From Pseudomonadota bacterium (GTDB lineage Bacteria; Pseudomonadota; Gammaproteobacteria; Burkholderiales; SG8-39), in assembly GCA_021825225.1 (NCBI GenBank), contig JAKAIH010000144.1, positions 1 to 7,026 on the forward strand: a stretch of DNA of 7,026 nucleotides. The letters are read 5' to 3'. Made by a program: the position numbers and the translations under genes. The notes beneath the pieces were generated by a model. It searched no databases. It saw only the letters and a program-made list of their open reading frames with translations, and was not told where the DNA came from. This document shows positions 6,332-7,026 of this stretch, piece after piece (positions within the stretch are counted from its first letter, which is position 1; each line of letters starts with the position of its first letter).

Positions 6332-6918
6332 GGCTGCGGATCGAGCACATAGCCGAAGCGCTGCGGCGCCTCTTCCGCGCGGATGCGCACGAGCGGCAGG
6401 CTCGCGGCGCCGGTATTGAAGTACACCCCCGCCGCGTCGCCGTCCTCTTCGATCAAAGCGACCAGGCGTTCTTCGTCGAGCACATGGCCGTCCGCGTACG
6501 ACAGCGCCTCCAGCGCGCGCGGCAGGTCGCGATCGAGCAGCAGTCCGGGACCATGCTCGGTGAGCAGCAGCAGGTTTCCCGTTTCGTCCAGGTACACGGC
6601 CTGCAAATCGGCGCAAGCGGCGCCGGTGTGCGTCTCGAATGCGAGCAGATGCGCAGACGCGATGCGATACACGAGCGGCGTGTAGGCGAGCGAAACGTAC
6701 ACGCGCTGCGGCCCGTTCTGGAAATACCAGCGCCCCGCATCGTCATGCGCGTAATTGCGGCCGATGAATTCGATCAGCTTGGTGTTGGCGACACGCTCGA
6801 AGCTGGCGCTAGCTGCGTTCTTGATCGACCACTGGCCGCGCCGGTCGAGCGCGAGCCAGCCGTAAACGGCGGGCACGTTCGGCCACTTGGCCATGGCGCA
6901 GATGACGCTGTCGTCCAT
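6328..6918 (-). CDS. Conserved protein of unknown function (MDD...KWPNVP...YGWL family)
   Basis: A 196-residue soluble protein, no signal peptide or membrane segment. It starts MDDSVICAMAKWPNVPAVYG and goes on with WLALDRRGQW, LIEFIGRNYA, DDAGRWYFQNGPQRVYVSL, a central AVYLDETGNLLLLTEHGPG, and a helical HVLDEERLVALIEEDGDAAG. From memory this resembles a betaproteobacterial DUF family (numbered near DUF2944-2946; I am not sure of the number) of about 180-200 residues with no known function. The repeated 'x-LD-x-x-G-x-W/L-x' strand pairs suggest a mainly beta fold. The ATG at 6918 is preferred because the conserved region begins there and a weak GAGA site precedes it. Upstream in-frame ATGs at 6933 and 6972 would add 5 or 18 residues; the one at 6972 lies upstream of the likely -10 box. 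It converges on the oxidoreductase gene, with overlapping stop codons. Confidence 0.8.
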   Translation of the reverse strand: MDDSVICAMAKWPNVPAVYGWLALDRRGQWSIKNAASASFERVANTKLIEFIGRNYAHDDAGRWYFQNGPQRVYVSLAYTPLVYRIASAHLLAFETHTGAACADLQAVYLDETGNLLLLTEHGPGLLLDRDLPRALEALSYADGHVLDEERLVALIEEDGDAAGVYFNTGAASLPLVRIRAEEAPQRFGYVLDPQP

Positions 6919-6955
6919 GTACTGGGATCTCATGTGCCGAACGCTGTTGCGTGCC

Positions 6956-6986
6956 AGTATATGCCCAAACAAAATCGCGCGGCCAA
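6956..6986 (-). promoter_or_regulatory. Likely promoter of the minus-strand unknown gene
   Basis: On the minus strand TATACT (6961-6956) is a good -10 match (5 of 6). TTGGCC (6986-6981) is a 4-of-6 -35 candidate with a long 19-base spacer. Transcription would start near 6949, about 30 bases before the ATG at 6918, which supports that start over the one at 6972. Confidence 0.4.
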
Positions 6987-7026
6987 TCCGGCAGCAACTC
7001 CATCGCGGTCGCGGCAGGTCTGCTGG

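Noticed and set aside
5261..6616. A 451-codon minus-strand frame opposite the oxidoreductase gene and running into the unknown gene
   Set aside because: It covers parts of two convincing genes in the wrong frames and shows no family features.
6951..7026. Possible start of a further plus-strand gene at the right edge (ATG at 6961 or GTG at 6951)
   Set aside because: Only 22-25 codons are visible, neither start has a Shine-Dalgarno, and more than one frame stays open to the edge, so no gene can be assigned.

Overview
The window looks like a stretch of a high-GC (roughly two thirds G+C) proteobacterial chromosome, most probably a betaproteobacterium. Codon third positions are strongly G/C, which opens long antisense shadow frames. 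The gene families (CHASE2 hybrid histidine kinase with a separate Hpt protein, RhlE helicase, zinc-free quinone oxidoreductase, and a 'MDD...KWPNVP...YGWL' protein of unknown function that I associate with betaproteobacteria) fit that group. I see no tRNA, rRNA, CRISPR array, insertion sequence, integrase or att-like repeat.

Layout. Bases 1-312 (minus strand) hold the 5' part of an exported TPR-like protein that runs off the left edge. A 140-base divergent intergenic region follows. Then a plus-strand, operon-like group appears: a membrane CHASE2 hybrid histidine kinase (453-2849), a small histidine phosphotransfer protein 19 bases later (2869-3174), and a SnoaL/NTF2-like protein after a 42-base gap (3217-3681). 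After a 166-base spacer with a TATAAT box and a long potential leader comes the DEAD-box RNA helicase gene rhlE (3848-5179), closed by a strong hairpin plus T-run terminator (5197-5222). A separate unit encodes a zinc-free NAD(P)H:quinone oxidoreductase-type MDR enzyme (5354-6331). Its stop codon overlaps the stop codon of a convergent minus-strand gene of unknown function (6918 to 6328). The last ~65 bases may hold the start of another gene, but none can be assigned.

How the genes may work together. Kinase and Hpt supply three successive phosphorelay residues (kinase His437, receiver Asp720, Hpt His49). The final output regulator is not in the window, so the signal must leave the locus. CHASE2 proteins are often encoded near FecR and TPR envelope proteins, so the divergent exported TPR protein is a plausible envelope partner or target. 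The helicase, oxidoreductase and convergent gene look like separate housekeeping or accessory units.

I found no clearly new multi-gene system. The items most worth a second look are an RNA leader upstream of rhlE that can fold over its ribosome-binding site, a hairpin that buries the kinase ribosome-binding site, and the orphan phosphorelay.
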